A DNA stretch of 6,132 bases. Source: Rubrobacteraceae bacterium (lineage in GTDB: Bacteria; Actinomycetota; Rubrobacteria; Rubrobacterales; Rubrobacteraceae). Numbering within the stretch: the first letter of the stretch is position 1; each line of letters opens with the position of its first letter. Below the pieces are notes generated by a model that worked only from the letters and a program-made list of their open reading frames with translations, searched no databases and was not told the origin of the DNA. The stretch is from assembly GCA_013698525.1 (NCBI GenBank), contig JACCSM010000119.1:1-6132 (forward strand). Direction: 5' to 3'. A program made the translations under genes and the position numbers. Shown here one piece after another: positions 1 to 4,668 of the stretch.

Positions 1-1
1 G

Positions 2-106
2 GGGGTGCGCAAGAACCTCTTCGACCTGCGCCGAAGCGCGGTGGTGCATAACCTGCACGTCATAGCTCGCATGCCCGACGATGGGCAACGGGAAACCGCT
101 GCTTGA
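2..106 (+). CDS. C-terminal end of an unidentified protein (5' end outside the window)
   Basis: An open frame enters from the left edge and ends at TGA 104-106, giving 34 residues. The peptide is basic (VRKNLFDLRRSAVVHNLHVIARM) and ends in a short polar tail. I do not recognise the family. A basic C-terminus close to an insertion sequence could belong to another transposase, but nothing visible proves this. The other two plus-strand frames close early or carry no recognisable residues, so this frame is the best candidate. If the phosphatase gene to the right once ended at 112-114, the two genes would have been convergent with only 5 bases between them. Confidence 0.4.
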   Translation, partial: GVRKNLFDLRRSAVVHNLHVIARMPDDGQRETAA

Positions 107-111
107 CTACT

Positions 112-180
112 CTACCGGCTCTCTAGGCGGCACGCTATCCAGCGAACCTCGTAGAAGGTAAATTCTGCGGACTTCGCCCT
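112..180 (-). pseudogene. Possible displaced 3' end of the SnoaL-PP2C phosphatase gene
   Basis: If the insertion sequence (181-1137) and one copy of a 2-base CT repeat are removed in silico, the minus-strand phosphatase frame continues across the junction for 22 codons (starting Arg-Ala-Lys-Ser-Ala-Glu-Phe) and stops at TAG, plus-strand 112-114. This would be the original C-terminus, cut off by the insertion. The stretch is short and has no recognised motif, and the PP2C fold is complete without it. Chance openness is possible, and so is a rearranged left flank. Confidence 0.3.
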
Positions 181-196
181 GAAACTGTCTGAAAAG
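181..196 (+). repeat. Left terminal inverted repeat of the IS
   Basis: The sequence GAAACTGTCTGAAAAG matches the reverse complement of 1122-1137 at all 16 positions. The match breaks down immediately inside. It should be the transposase binding and cleavage end. Confidence 0.92.
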
Positions 197-212
197 GGGT
201 TCTGAGGCGCTC

Positions 213-231
213 GCTCGGTAGGATACCGAGC
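213..231 (+). promoter_or_regulatory. Hairpin abutting the transposase start codon
   Basis: GCTCGGTA (213-220) and TACCGAGC (224-231) form a perfect 8-bp stem with a 3-base GGA loop. The 3' arm ends at the base before the ATG at 232. The only Shine-Dalgarno-like bases (AGGA, 220-223) are in the loop and top of the stem, so a folded transcript would hide the ribosome binding site. Comparable hairpins in other insertion sequences are known to block translation of read-through transcripts from outside promoters. That role here is inferred. Confidence 0.6.
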
Positions 232-1119
232 ATGAGAAAAGCATACCAAACCGACCTCTCCGATGCCGAATGGAGCTGCCTGGAACCCCGTCTTCCCGCC
301 CCCAAAGCCAATGGGCGTCCTCGGATCTATCCCCTACGCGAGATCCTCGACGCCGTCTTCTATGTGGTCCGCAGCGGATGCGCCTGGCGACTGCTGCCAC
401 ACGACTTCCCGCCCTGGAAGACCGTCTACCACTACTTCCGCTTCTGGCGTTTGGATGGCACATGGGAGAAGATGCACGCCGCCCTGCGCAAGCGGGTGCG
501 GGTACGCCTCAAGAGGGACCCTCAACCCAGCGCGGGCATAGTGGACAGCCAGTCTGTCAAAACGACCGGGGTGGGAGGAGAACAGCGCGGCTACGACGGG
601 GGCAAGAAAGTCAAAGGCAGAAAGCGCCACTTGCTGGTCGACACGCAGGGTTTGGTGCTCAAAGCGCGGGTCCACAGCGCAGAGGTACAAGACCGGGAGG
701 GCATCAAGCTCTTGCTTGAGATCGCCGCGTGGGATCGTCTCCCGCGGCGCCTCTCTCATCTGTGGATGGACGCCGGCTACACCGGAGAAGGCAAGGGCGC
801 AGACTGGGTGCAGAAGGTGCTGGGGTGGACGGCCGAGATCGTGCGACACCCACCCAAGCTGGTTACGGAGGAGGTGATGAGGATATGGGTAAGGGAGTTG
901 ACCAAAGAGGGAGTCCAGATCGATGGGGAGAAGCTGCAAGCACCGAAGGACCCCAGAGCCGCCTTCTTGCCGATAAGATGGATAGTGGAGCGTACCTTCT
1001 CGTGGTTGTGCCAGAACAGGAGGCTGAGCAAAGACTACGAGCGTCTGCCTCAGAGCGCAGAAGCCTTCATCTACGTTGCGATGAGTCGCCTGATGGTCAG
1101 ACGTTTGGCTCGCTCATGA
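232..1119 (+). CDS. IS5-family DDE transposase
   Basis: This 295-residue protein should cut and join the ends of the surrounding IS. The N-terminal part (about residues 5-85, YQTDLSDAEW to the FYVVRSGCAWRLLP and FWRLDGTWEK motifs) is the conserved leader domain of this family (DUF4096-like). The RNase H-like DDE domain follows (about 98-290). The likely catalytic residues are D105 in the DSQSVK motif, D180 in WMDAGYTG and E253 in RWIVERTFSWL. The GYDGGKKVKGRKRH block (120-133) and the LSKDYERLP end region are also typical. A segment of about 30 residues before the catalytic glutamate (about 208-245) is longer than in the shortest family members but seems to be a normal variant. There is no frameshift or premature stop. 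The only plausible start is ATG 232, directly behind a hairpin. The 3' end overlaps the convergent phosphatase frame by 49 bases. Confidence 0.95.
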   Translation: MRKAYQTDLSDAEWSCLEPRLPAPKANGRPRIYPLREILDAVFYVVRSGCAWRLLPHDFPPWKTVYHYFRFWRLDGTWEKMHAALRKRVRVRLKRDPQPSAGIVDSQSVKTTGVGGEQRGYDGGKKVKGRKRHLLVDTQGLVLKARVHSAEVQDREGIKLLLEIAAWDRLPRRLSHLWMDAGYTGEGKGADWVQKVLGWTAEIVRHPPKLVTEEVMRIWVRELTKEGVQIDGEKLQAPKDPRAAFLPIRWIVERTFSWLCQNRRLSKDYERLPQSAEAFIYVAMSRLMVRRLARS

Positions 1120-2321
1120 GACTTTTCAGACAGTTTCCTAACGGAGTTCTCGGAAGTTCCGCTTAGAGGCGCAGAGCACCGTAGCGTTACTAAAGTGATG
1201 TGGTCCTCCTGCTCCCAGCCCTCCCTCACGAAGGAGTAAAGCTCCTCCAAGAGAAAGTCGCCCAGCGACCTCTCCTCAGCGTGCTTGGCGACGAGTGCAC
1301 GGAGTCGTGGGAAGCCGAACATCTCACCTTCAGGGTCGTGGGCCTCTACCAACCCGTCGCTGTAGAACGGGACGCAGTTGCCCTCTCTTAGAGAAGCCTC
1401 TCCCTCCTGGTAGCTCATCCCTGACATAAGAGCCAGGGGCATCCCCCTGGCCCTTAGCTCCTCAGCATCTCCACCATACCACAGGTAGGGTAGATCATGG
1501 CCTGCGTTGGCGTACCTCAGGCTACCGCTCTTGGGGTCGAGGATGGCGTAGGAGCAGGTGACGAACATGTTGATCGGGATACGAGCCAACAACGTCTCGT
1601 TGACCTGAGCTAGTACCTCCCCCGGTGAGAAGGAGCCCAGGGCTTGAGCTACTGCCCTAAGCATGCTGTGGGTTGTGGTCACAAGCAAGGCCGCCGGCAC
1701 TCCCTTACCCGTGGCGTCTCCCACGACAATGCCTAGGCGTCCGTCCTTTAGCTCAAGGAAATCATAGAAATCACCTCCCACCTCCCTGGCTGGTTGGTAG
1801 AAGGGAGAAATCTGCCAGCCCTCTAGCGTAGGCACCTCCCTGGGAAGCGAGGCTTGCTGGATGCTTCGGGCTAACCTTAGCTCCTGCTCGACTCGTTCGC
1901 GCTGGCGCACCTCCTTCGCGAGATCCTCCCAGACCGGACTAGATTCACCCATGCTCCACTCGTCGGTGATCTTGCCCCCGGAGATGCGGTGGATGTAGAT
2001 GCCTTCATGGGTTCGCTCCTCCTCAGATAGAGGTACGCCAGCAAACTCGCCCCGCCCGAAGCTGCTCTGCCTGATCTTGGTGACTACCGTGTCGCCCTCG
2101 GCGATCTGCTCCTCGATGGTGAAGCCGGTGGTAGAGAAGGCAGTGTTGAACTCCGCTACCGAGCGCTTGAAGTCCTCACGGGTCGGACCTTGTCCGGGTA
2201 TCAGGCTGCGGTCGACGAAGTCGGGGGCCGCCAGCTCGTCTATAACATCAAGGTTTCCTCTGGCCAGCTCCTCCTCGAAGCGGCGGACGATGGCCTTGTT
2301 CTCTTCAGCCTCCGACGACAC
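1071..2321 (-). CDS. SnoaL-like domain fused to SpoIIE/PP2C serine phosphatase, C-terminus altered by an IS
   Basis: Residues about 4-135 are a SnoaL-like/NTF2-fold domain (EENKAIVRRFEEE, then the IAEGDTVV and GKITDEW motifs). A charged helix (about 134-160, EDLAKEVRQRERVEQELRLARSIQQASLP) links it to a SpoIIE-type PP2C domain (about 160-382). Metal-binding motifs are present: GGDFYDF (182-188), GDATGKG (201-207), YSDG (320-323) and EDHITLVTL (D373). Such phosphatases commonly dephosphorylate anti-sigma-factor antagonists; the small N-terminal domain may sense a ligand (inference). The GTG start at 2319-2321 is chosen because AAGGAGGAG lies 9 bases upstream and the SnoaL domain starts right behind it. 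ATG starts at 2390 and 2378 would add residues unlike the domain and lack an RBS. The last 20 or so residues and the stop come from the inserted IS, after the complete PP2C core. TTA codons (1191-1193, 1872-1874) and many CTA codons set it apart from the GC-rich genes to the right. Confidence 0.88.
   Translation of the reverse strand: MSSEAEENKAIVRRFEEELARGNLDVIDELAAPDFVDRSLIPGQGPTREDFKRSVAEFNTAFSTTGFTIEEQIAEGDTVVTKIRQSSFGRGEFAGVPLSEEERTHEGIYIHRISGGKITDEWSMGESSPVWEDLAKEVRQRERVEQELRLARSIQQASLPREVPTLEGWQISPFYQPAREVGGDFYDFLELKDGRLGIVVGDATGKGVPAALLVTTTHSMLRAVAQALGSFSPGEVLAQVNETLLARIPINMFVTCSYAILDPKSGSLRYANAGHDLPYLWYGGDAEELRARGMPLALMSGMSYQEGEASLREGNCVPFYSDGLVEAHDPEGEMFGFPRLRALVAKHAEERSLGDFLLEELYSFVREGWEQEDHITLVTLRCSAPLSGTSENSVRKLSEKSHERAKRLTIRRLIAT
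1122..1137 (-). repeat. Right terminal inverted repeat of the IS
   Basis: This is the perfect 16-bp inverse of 181-196. It begins 2 bases after the transposase stop. Read on the minus strand it encodes the first IS-derived codons of the phosphatase frame (Lys-Leu-Ser-Glu-Lys). Confidence 0.92.
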
Positions 2322-2330
2322 GGCAGCTTG

Positions 2331-2339
2331 CTCCTCCTT
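2331..2339 (-). promoter_or_regulatory. Strong Shine-Dalgarno site that fixes the GTG start of the phosphatase
   Basis: The minus strand reads AAGGAGGAG, ending 9 bases before GTG 2319-2321. No comparable site precedes the upstream ATG codons at 2388-2390 or 2376-2378. Its first two bases also belong to the 3' arm of the inverted repeat 2338-2372. Confidence 0.75.
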
Positions 2340-2372
2340 GCCAACCTGCGTTCTTCTCCAACGGGTTGGCAA
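2338..2372 (-). promoter_or_regulatory. 9-bp inverted repeat adjoining the phosphatase ribosome binding site
   Basis: The arms TTGCCAACC (plus strand 2338-2346) and GGTTGGCAA (2364-2372) are perfect complements with a 17-base spacer. A second short palindrome, CCAACGGGTTGG (2358-2369), overlaps one arm, so alternative folds are possible. In the transcript the 3' arm ends just where the GGAGG core begins. It could be a leader hairpin that influences translation, or a protein-binding operator. The sequence alone does not decide. Confidence 0.5.
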
Positions 2373-2556
2373 CAACATCCATGATGCCACCCGGAGGCGT
2401 CTGGCGCATCGCCCGGAGGCTTATTCACCCGAGTGCGTGGAAGGTAGATTCTCGGAAAGTCGCATCCAGGATCCTGCGTATGAGGAGACATAGAGACACT
2501 TTTTTGGTCGAACGAGGCCGGAATGCGCCGCGAAGGCGACTACAATTTCTGGTGGC

Positions 2557-2604
2557 CGTGGATACGAATTCACGGTTACGAATGTGGCGTTCGTGGCTAC
2601 GAAT
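2557..2604. repeat. Three related 13-mers sharing TACGAAT
   Basis: CGTGGATACGAAT (2557-2569), CACGGTTACGAAT (2571-2583) and CGTGGCTACGAAT (2592-2604) share the pattern CRYGGNTACGAAT. The start-to-start distances are 14 and 21 bases. They lie about 235-285 bases upstream of the phosphatase start. Direct repeats of this sort can be regulator binding sites; no regulator can be named. Confidence 0.6.
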
Positions 2605-2620
2605 AAGGGCATTCTGGCTG

Positions 2621-2642
2621 CGTTGGTGTACCCGTTGGTGTA
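2621..2642. repeat. Tandem 10-bp direct repeat CGTTGGTGTA
   Basis: Two identical copies of CGTTGGTGTA occur at 2621-2630 and 2633-2642, separated by CC (period 12). They lie directly beside the hairpin at 2644-2671, on its side away from the tRNA. The role is unknown: possibly an operator, possibly a simple local duplication. Confidence 0.6.
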
Positions 2643-2643
2643 G

Positions 2644-2671
2644 TAAGGGCCGGAAGGATTTTCGGCCCTTA
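2644..2671 (-). terminator. Hairpin downstream of tRNA-Ser, possible terminator
   Basis: TAAGGGCCG (2644-2652) and CGGCCCTTA (2663-2671) form a perfect 9-bp stem with a 10-base loop, 43 bases beyond the tRNA 3' end. No U-tract follows on either strand, so this is not a classical intrinsic terminator. Its position suggests transcript termination or 3' end processing. Confidence 0.45.
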
Positions 2672-2714
2672 TCCTGAGCTTCTCGTTTATGCTGCAAATG
2701 GGCGACTCTAGAAG

Positions 2715-2804
2715 CGGAGGAGGAGGGATTCGAACCCTCGATACCCCGTTGAGAGGTATAACACCTTAGCAGGGTGCCGCCTTCAACCACTCGGCCACTC
2801 CTCC
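2715..2804 (-). tRNA. tRNA-Ser (anticodon GCU)
   Basis: The minus strand folds into a 90-base class II tRNA. The acceptor stem is GGAGGAG/CTCCTCC with discriminator G. The D arm begins GCCGAGTGG. The anticodon stem GCACC/GGTGT has loop CTGCTAA with anticodon GCT at plus-strand 2768-2770, reading AGC and AGU. The long variable arm has an ATACC/GGTAT stem, and the T arm is GAGGG-TTCGAAT-CCCTC. The long variable arm and the GCT anticodon identify serine. The 3' CCA is not encoded (the next bases are CTT), so it must be added by a CCA-adding enzyme. I see no duplicated tRNA 3' end in the window that would suggest an integrated element. Confidence 0.96.
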
Positions 2805-2814
2805 AGTTCGCCGG

Positions 2815-2820
2815 AGTATA
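2815..2820 (-). promoter_or_regulatory. Putative -10 box of the tRNA-Ser promoter
   Basis: The minus strand reads TATACT, 5 of 6 matches to TATAAT. A start about 7 bases downstream (near 2808) would leave only a few leader bases before the mature tRNA 5' end at 2804. No good -35 hexamer is visible; the expected area overlaps a 10-bp palindrome AAGACGTCTT (2824-2833). Confidence 0.5.
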
Positions 2821-2865
2821 TCAAAGACGTCTTGGGTCTTCGCGCCTCGGCCTCTGACCCTTCTC

Positions 2866-3879
2866 CTACCCTTCTTTGTTCTTGGTCTCCTCGTCGGTGA
2901 TGTCCGGCTTGTCGTTGGCTAGCTCGGCGTCGAGGATCTGCTCGCCCGAGACCTCCTCCTTGATCCTGACGAGCGTGGCGTTGAGGGTGGCGCCGAAGAG
3001 GATTGTCAGGGAGGAGACGTAGAGATAGAGGAGAAGGATGATAACGGTGCCGATCGAGCCGTAGGTCTCGTTGTAAGTGTTGAAGTCGCTACTCAGATAC
3101 AGGTTGAAGGCGACGCTAGCGAGCACCCAGAGCAGGATGCCGACGACGCCGCCGGGTGTGATCCAGCGGAACGGCTGGTTGGCGTCAGGGGCGAAGTAGA
3201 AGAGGAGGGCTACCGTCGCGACCATGAACAAGAGCGCCGCGGGCCAGCGCACCATGTTCCAGACGACCATGAACTCGTCGCCGAGGGTGAATACCTCGGC
3301 GATCGTCCTTCCGATGGAGGGGCCGGCGATCAGGAGCAGTACGCCTATCAGAATGAGCGCCGAGAGGCCCAGCGTCATGATGATGGCGATGCCTCTGACC
3401 TTCCAGAACGGCCGCGTCTCCTGCACGTCGTAGGCGCGGTTGAGGGCGTTCATGAGGGCCGCGAAGGCCCCTGAGGCGGCCCAGATCGTACCAAGGATGC
3501 CGACGGATAGGAGGCCTGGTGCCGTGTCCTCGTTACGGAGCGTGTTCTCCGTGTAGGTCTGGATCAGGTCGAAGACCTGCGCTGGCAGGAGCCGCCTGAG
3601 GTAGTCGAAGAGCTCTGTGACGAACTGCGGGTCGGAGCTCGAGAAGGCGTCGAGGATCGCAACGCAAAACAGGATGAAAGGGAAGATCGCAAGGATCAGG
3701 TAGAAGGCGAGCTGCGCTCCGAGGCCAAGGGCGTCGTCGCGCATAAACTCCTTTACGGTCGCCTTGAGCGTCTCGTATCGGAGAAGGTCCCTAAGATCGC
3801 CAAAAAAGTTCTTGAGGGATCCGCGCGCTGGCCGCTGCGCGACCTCCCTGAGCTTTGTCTCAGCCGTGTCTGATGCCAT
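2866..3879 (-). CDS. YihY/BrkB-family integral membrane protein
   Basis: This is a 337-residue membrane protein of the YihY/virulence factor BrkB family (the name ribonuclease BN for this family is a historical misannotation). About six hydrophobic segments are visible, near residues 55-78, 122-144, 163-186, 207-230, 239-262 and 276-299. Family-typical stretches are AQLAFYLILAIFP, the WAASGAFAALMNALNRAYDV block, and the TPGGVVGILLWVLASVAFNLY to YGSIGTVIILLLYLY region ending in LFGATLNA. The charged N-terminus (1-50) and acidic C-terminal tail (about 305-337) should be cytoplasmic. Transport or lipid-related roles have been proposed for the family, but the substrate is not established. ATG 3877-3879 is chosen because AAGGGAGG (3890-3897) lies 10 bases upstream. 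The ATG at 3886-3888 would be only 1 base from that site. The gene is transcribed divergently from the sigma factor. Confidence 0.9.
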   Translation of the reverse strand: MASDTAETKLREVAQRPARGSLKNFFGDLRDLLRYETLKATVKEFMRDDALGLGAQLAFYLILAIFPFILFCVAILDAFSSSDPQFVTELFDYLRRLLPAQVFDLIQTYTENTLRNEDTAPGLLSVGILGTIWAASGAFAALMNALNRAYDVQETRPFWKVRGIAIIMTLGLSALILIGVLLLIAGPSIGRTIAEVFTLGDEFMVVWNMVRWPAALLFMVATVALLFYFAPDANQPFRWITPGGVVGILLWVLASVAFNLYLSSDFNTYNETYGSIGTVIILLLYLYVSSLTILFGATLNATLVRIKEEVSGEQILDAELANDKPDITDEETKNKEG

Positions 3880-3889
3880 CGGGACCATA

Positions 3890-3897
3890 CCTCCCTT
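3890..3897 (-). promoter_or_regulatory. Shine-Dalgarno site deciding the YihY start
   Basis: The minus strand reads AAGGGAGG. It is 10 bases from ATG 3879 and 1 base from ATG 3888, so the internal ATG is the better start. Confidence 0.65.
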
Positions 3898-3912
3898 CTC
3901 GTAACCAACTCT

Positions 3913-3918
3913 ATTTTA
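3913..3918 (-). promoter_or_regulatory. Candidate -10 box for the YihY gene
   Basis: The minus strand reads TAAAAT (5 of 6 to TATAAT) in an AT-rich patch of the divergent spacer. It would give a leader of roughly 27 bases. No -35 element at standard spacing is recognisable. Confidence 0.35.
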
Positions 3919-4066
3919 ACCGCGATGCCCGATGTAGAGGCCAAAGACGATAATCCGATAGGCCTGGCCGGTCGTATAAATCTCAGTATGGAAGGGTTAG
4001 TATCGGGGAGTGCCGTATGTCTCGCGCCGGACGACGGGCGGGATATCATCTGCTTTGTGCGGCGTG

Positions 4067-4086
4067 GGACCGGAGGGTCCGTTTTT
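4067..4086 (+). terminator. Terminator-like hairpin in the leader of the sigma factor gene
   Basis: GGACC (4067-4071) and GGTCC (4076-4080) form a 5-bp stem with loop GGAG, followed by G and five T residues (4082-4086). This is a short intrinsic-terminator-like structure 24 bases before the sigma start codon. It may attenuate transcription or end a transcript from upstream. The stem is short, so it could also be chance. Confidence 0.35.
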
Positions 4087-4110
4087 ACTGGCGGTCGGGG
4101 AAGGCTCTGT

Positions 4111-4668
4111 ATGGACCGTGTAGAAGACGAGGTTCTGGTGCGAAGGGTGGCATCCGGGGACGAACGCGCCCTCTCTGCACTCTACGACCGCTACGCGGGG
4201 CTGGTCTACGGGACGGGAATGCGTTACCTGGGAGACAGAGGTACGGCTGAGGAACTTGTCCAGGACGTCTTCACCTCAGTGTGGAGGAACGCGGCGGGCT
4301 TCGATCCGGCGCGGGCGAGCTTCGCCACGTGGGTGTATCGTATCATCCGCAACCGGGCGACGGACCTGATCCGCCGCCGCAAGGCGCGCGTCAAGACCGT
4401 CGACGGCGAACCGCTCTTCGAGCCAGGAGAGACCGACCCCTCTGGCGAGCTCTCACGGAACTTCGACGTGGCCGCGGCGCTCTCGCGGCTTACCACGGTC
4501 CACAGGGAGGTCCTCGTCCTCGCTTACTTCCACGGATTCTCGCAGCGTGAGATCTCCGACCGCACGGCCACGCCTCTGGGTACGGTAAAGAGCCGCACCA
4601 CGGCGGCCCTGCGCGCCCTGCGCGAGAGCATTAGCTTCGACGAGGATCGGAGTTCAGCCGGTGAGTGA
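4111..4668 (+). CDS. ECF RNA polymerase sigma factor (SigK-like group)
   Basis: This 185-residue sigma-70-family factor of the extracytoplasmic function type should direct RNA polymerase to a stress or envelope regulon when released from its anti-sigma. Region 2 spans about residues 24-90 (LYDRYAGLVYGTGMRYLGD, then TAEELVQDVFTSVWR and FATWVYRIIRNRATDLIRRR). A linker (about 91-120) leads to region 4 (about 122-172), whose helix-turn-helix is HGFSQREISDRTATPLGTVKSR (141-162). Regions 1.2 and 3 are absent, as expected for ECF factors. ATG 4111 is chosen because the conserved part starts soon after it and GGGGAAGG lies 6 bases upstream. The frame stays open to 3925, but those residues look nothing like a sigma factor. 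The stop overlaps the anti-sigma start by 8 bases, so the two are surely co-transcribed. I see no clear autoregulatory promoter upstream. Confidence 0.93.
   Translation: MDRVEDEVLVRRVASGDERALSALYDRYAGLVYGTGMRYLGDRGTAEELVQDVFTSVWRNAAGFDPARASFATWVYRIIRNRATDLIRRRKARVKTVDGEPLFEPGETDPSGELSRNFDVAAALSRLTTVHREVLVLAYFHGFSQREISDRTATPLGTVKSRTTAALRALRESISFDEDRSSAGE

Larger units (their letters stand above)
181..1137 (+). mobile_element. Complete IS5-family insertion sequence
   Basis: The element is 957 bases long, bounded by perfect 16-bp inverted repeats (GAAACTGTCTGAAAAG at 181-196 and its reverse complement at 1122-1137), and encodes one full-length DDE transposase without frameshift. The transposase stop lies 2 bases before the right repeat, the compact layout typical of IS5-family elements. 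The right flank begins CTAA, which matches the YTAR target preference known for part of the family, but the left flank is CCCT, so no 4-base target duplication exists. Only a 2-base CT (179-180 and 1138-1139) can be a direct repeat. The element lies in the 3' end of the minus-strand phosphatase gene. It looks structurally capable of transposition. Confidence 0.9.
2322..2714. other. Gene-poor spacer between the phosphatase gene and tRNA-Ser
   Basis: About 390 bases carry no frame with a recognisable protein. The stretch is less GC-rich than its surroundings and contains repeated short elements: the inverted repeat at 2338-2372, a 10-bp palindrome CAGGATCCTG (2467-2476), a T6 run (2500-2505), three related 13-mers (2557-2604), a tandem 10-mer (2621-2642) and a hairpin (2644-2671). 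It probably holds the promoter and leader of the phosphatase gene, but I found no convincing -35/-10 pair on the minus strand. A small minus-strand frame at 2421-2612 lacks support. Confidence 0.6.

Noticed and set aside
107..463. Minus-strand open frame of 118 codons across the left IS end
   Set aside because: It is antisense to the transposase and has an arginine-rich composition typical of a shadow frame. Only the last part outside the IS might be a displaced phosphatase end, and in a different frame.
2421..2612. Small minus-strand frame of 63 codons upstream of the phosphatase
   Set aside because: There is no clear ribosome binding site and no recognisable domain. Its first part simply translates the repeated 13-mers.
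2425..2790. Minus-strand frame of 121 codons running through the tRNA gene
   Set aside because: It overlaps tRNA-Ser on the same strand and only translates tRNA and spacer sequence.
2715..2804. tRNA-Ser as an attachment site of an integrated element
   Set aside because: No second copy of the tRNA 3' end and no integrase gene are in the window.
3975..3980. TATAAA on the plus strand as the sigma operon promoter
   Set aside because: It matches a -10 box at 5 of 6 positions, but there is no -35 element at 16-18 bases spacing and it would leave a leader of about 130 bases. Too weak to annotate.
3925..4110. Upstream extension of the sigma factor by 62 codons
   Set aside because: The residues do not resemble a sigma factor, the extension crosses the divergent promoter area, and ATG 4111 has a Shine-Dalgarno site at good spacing.
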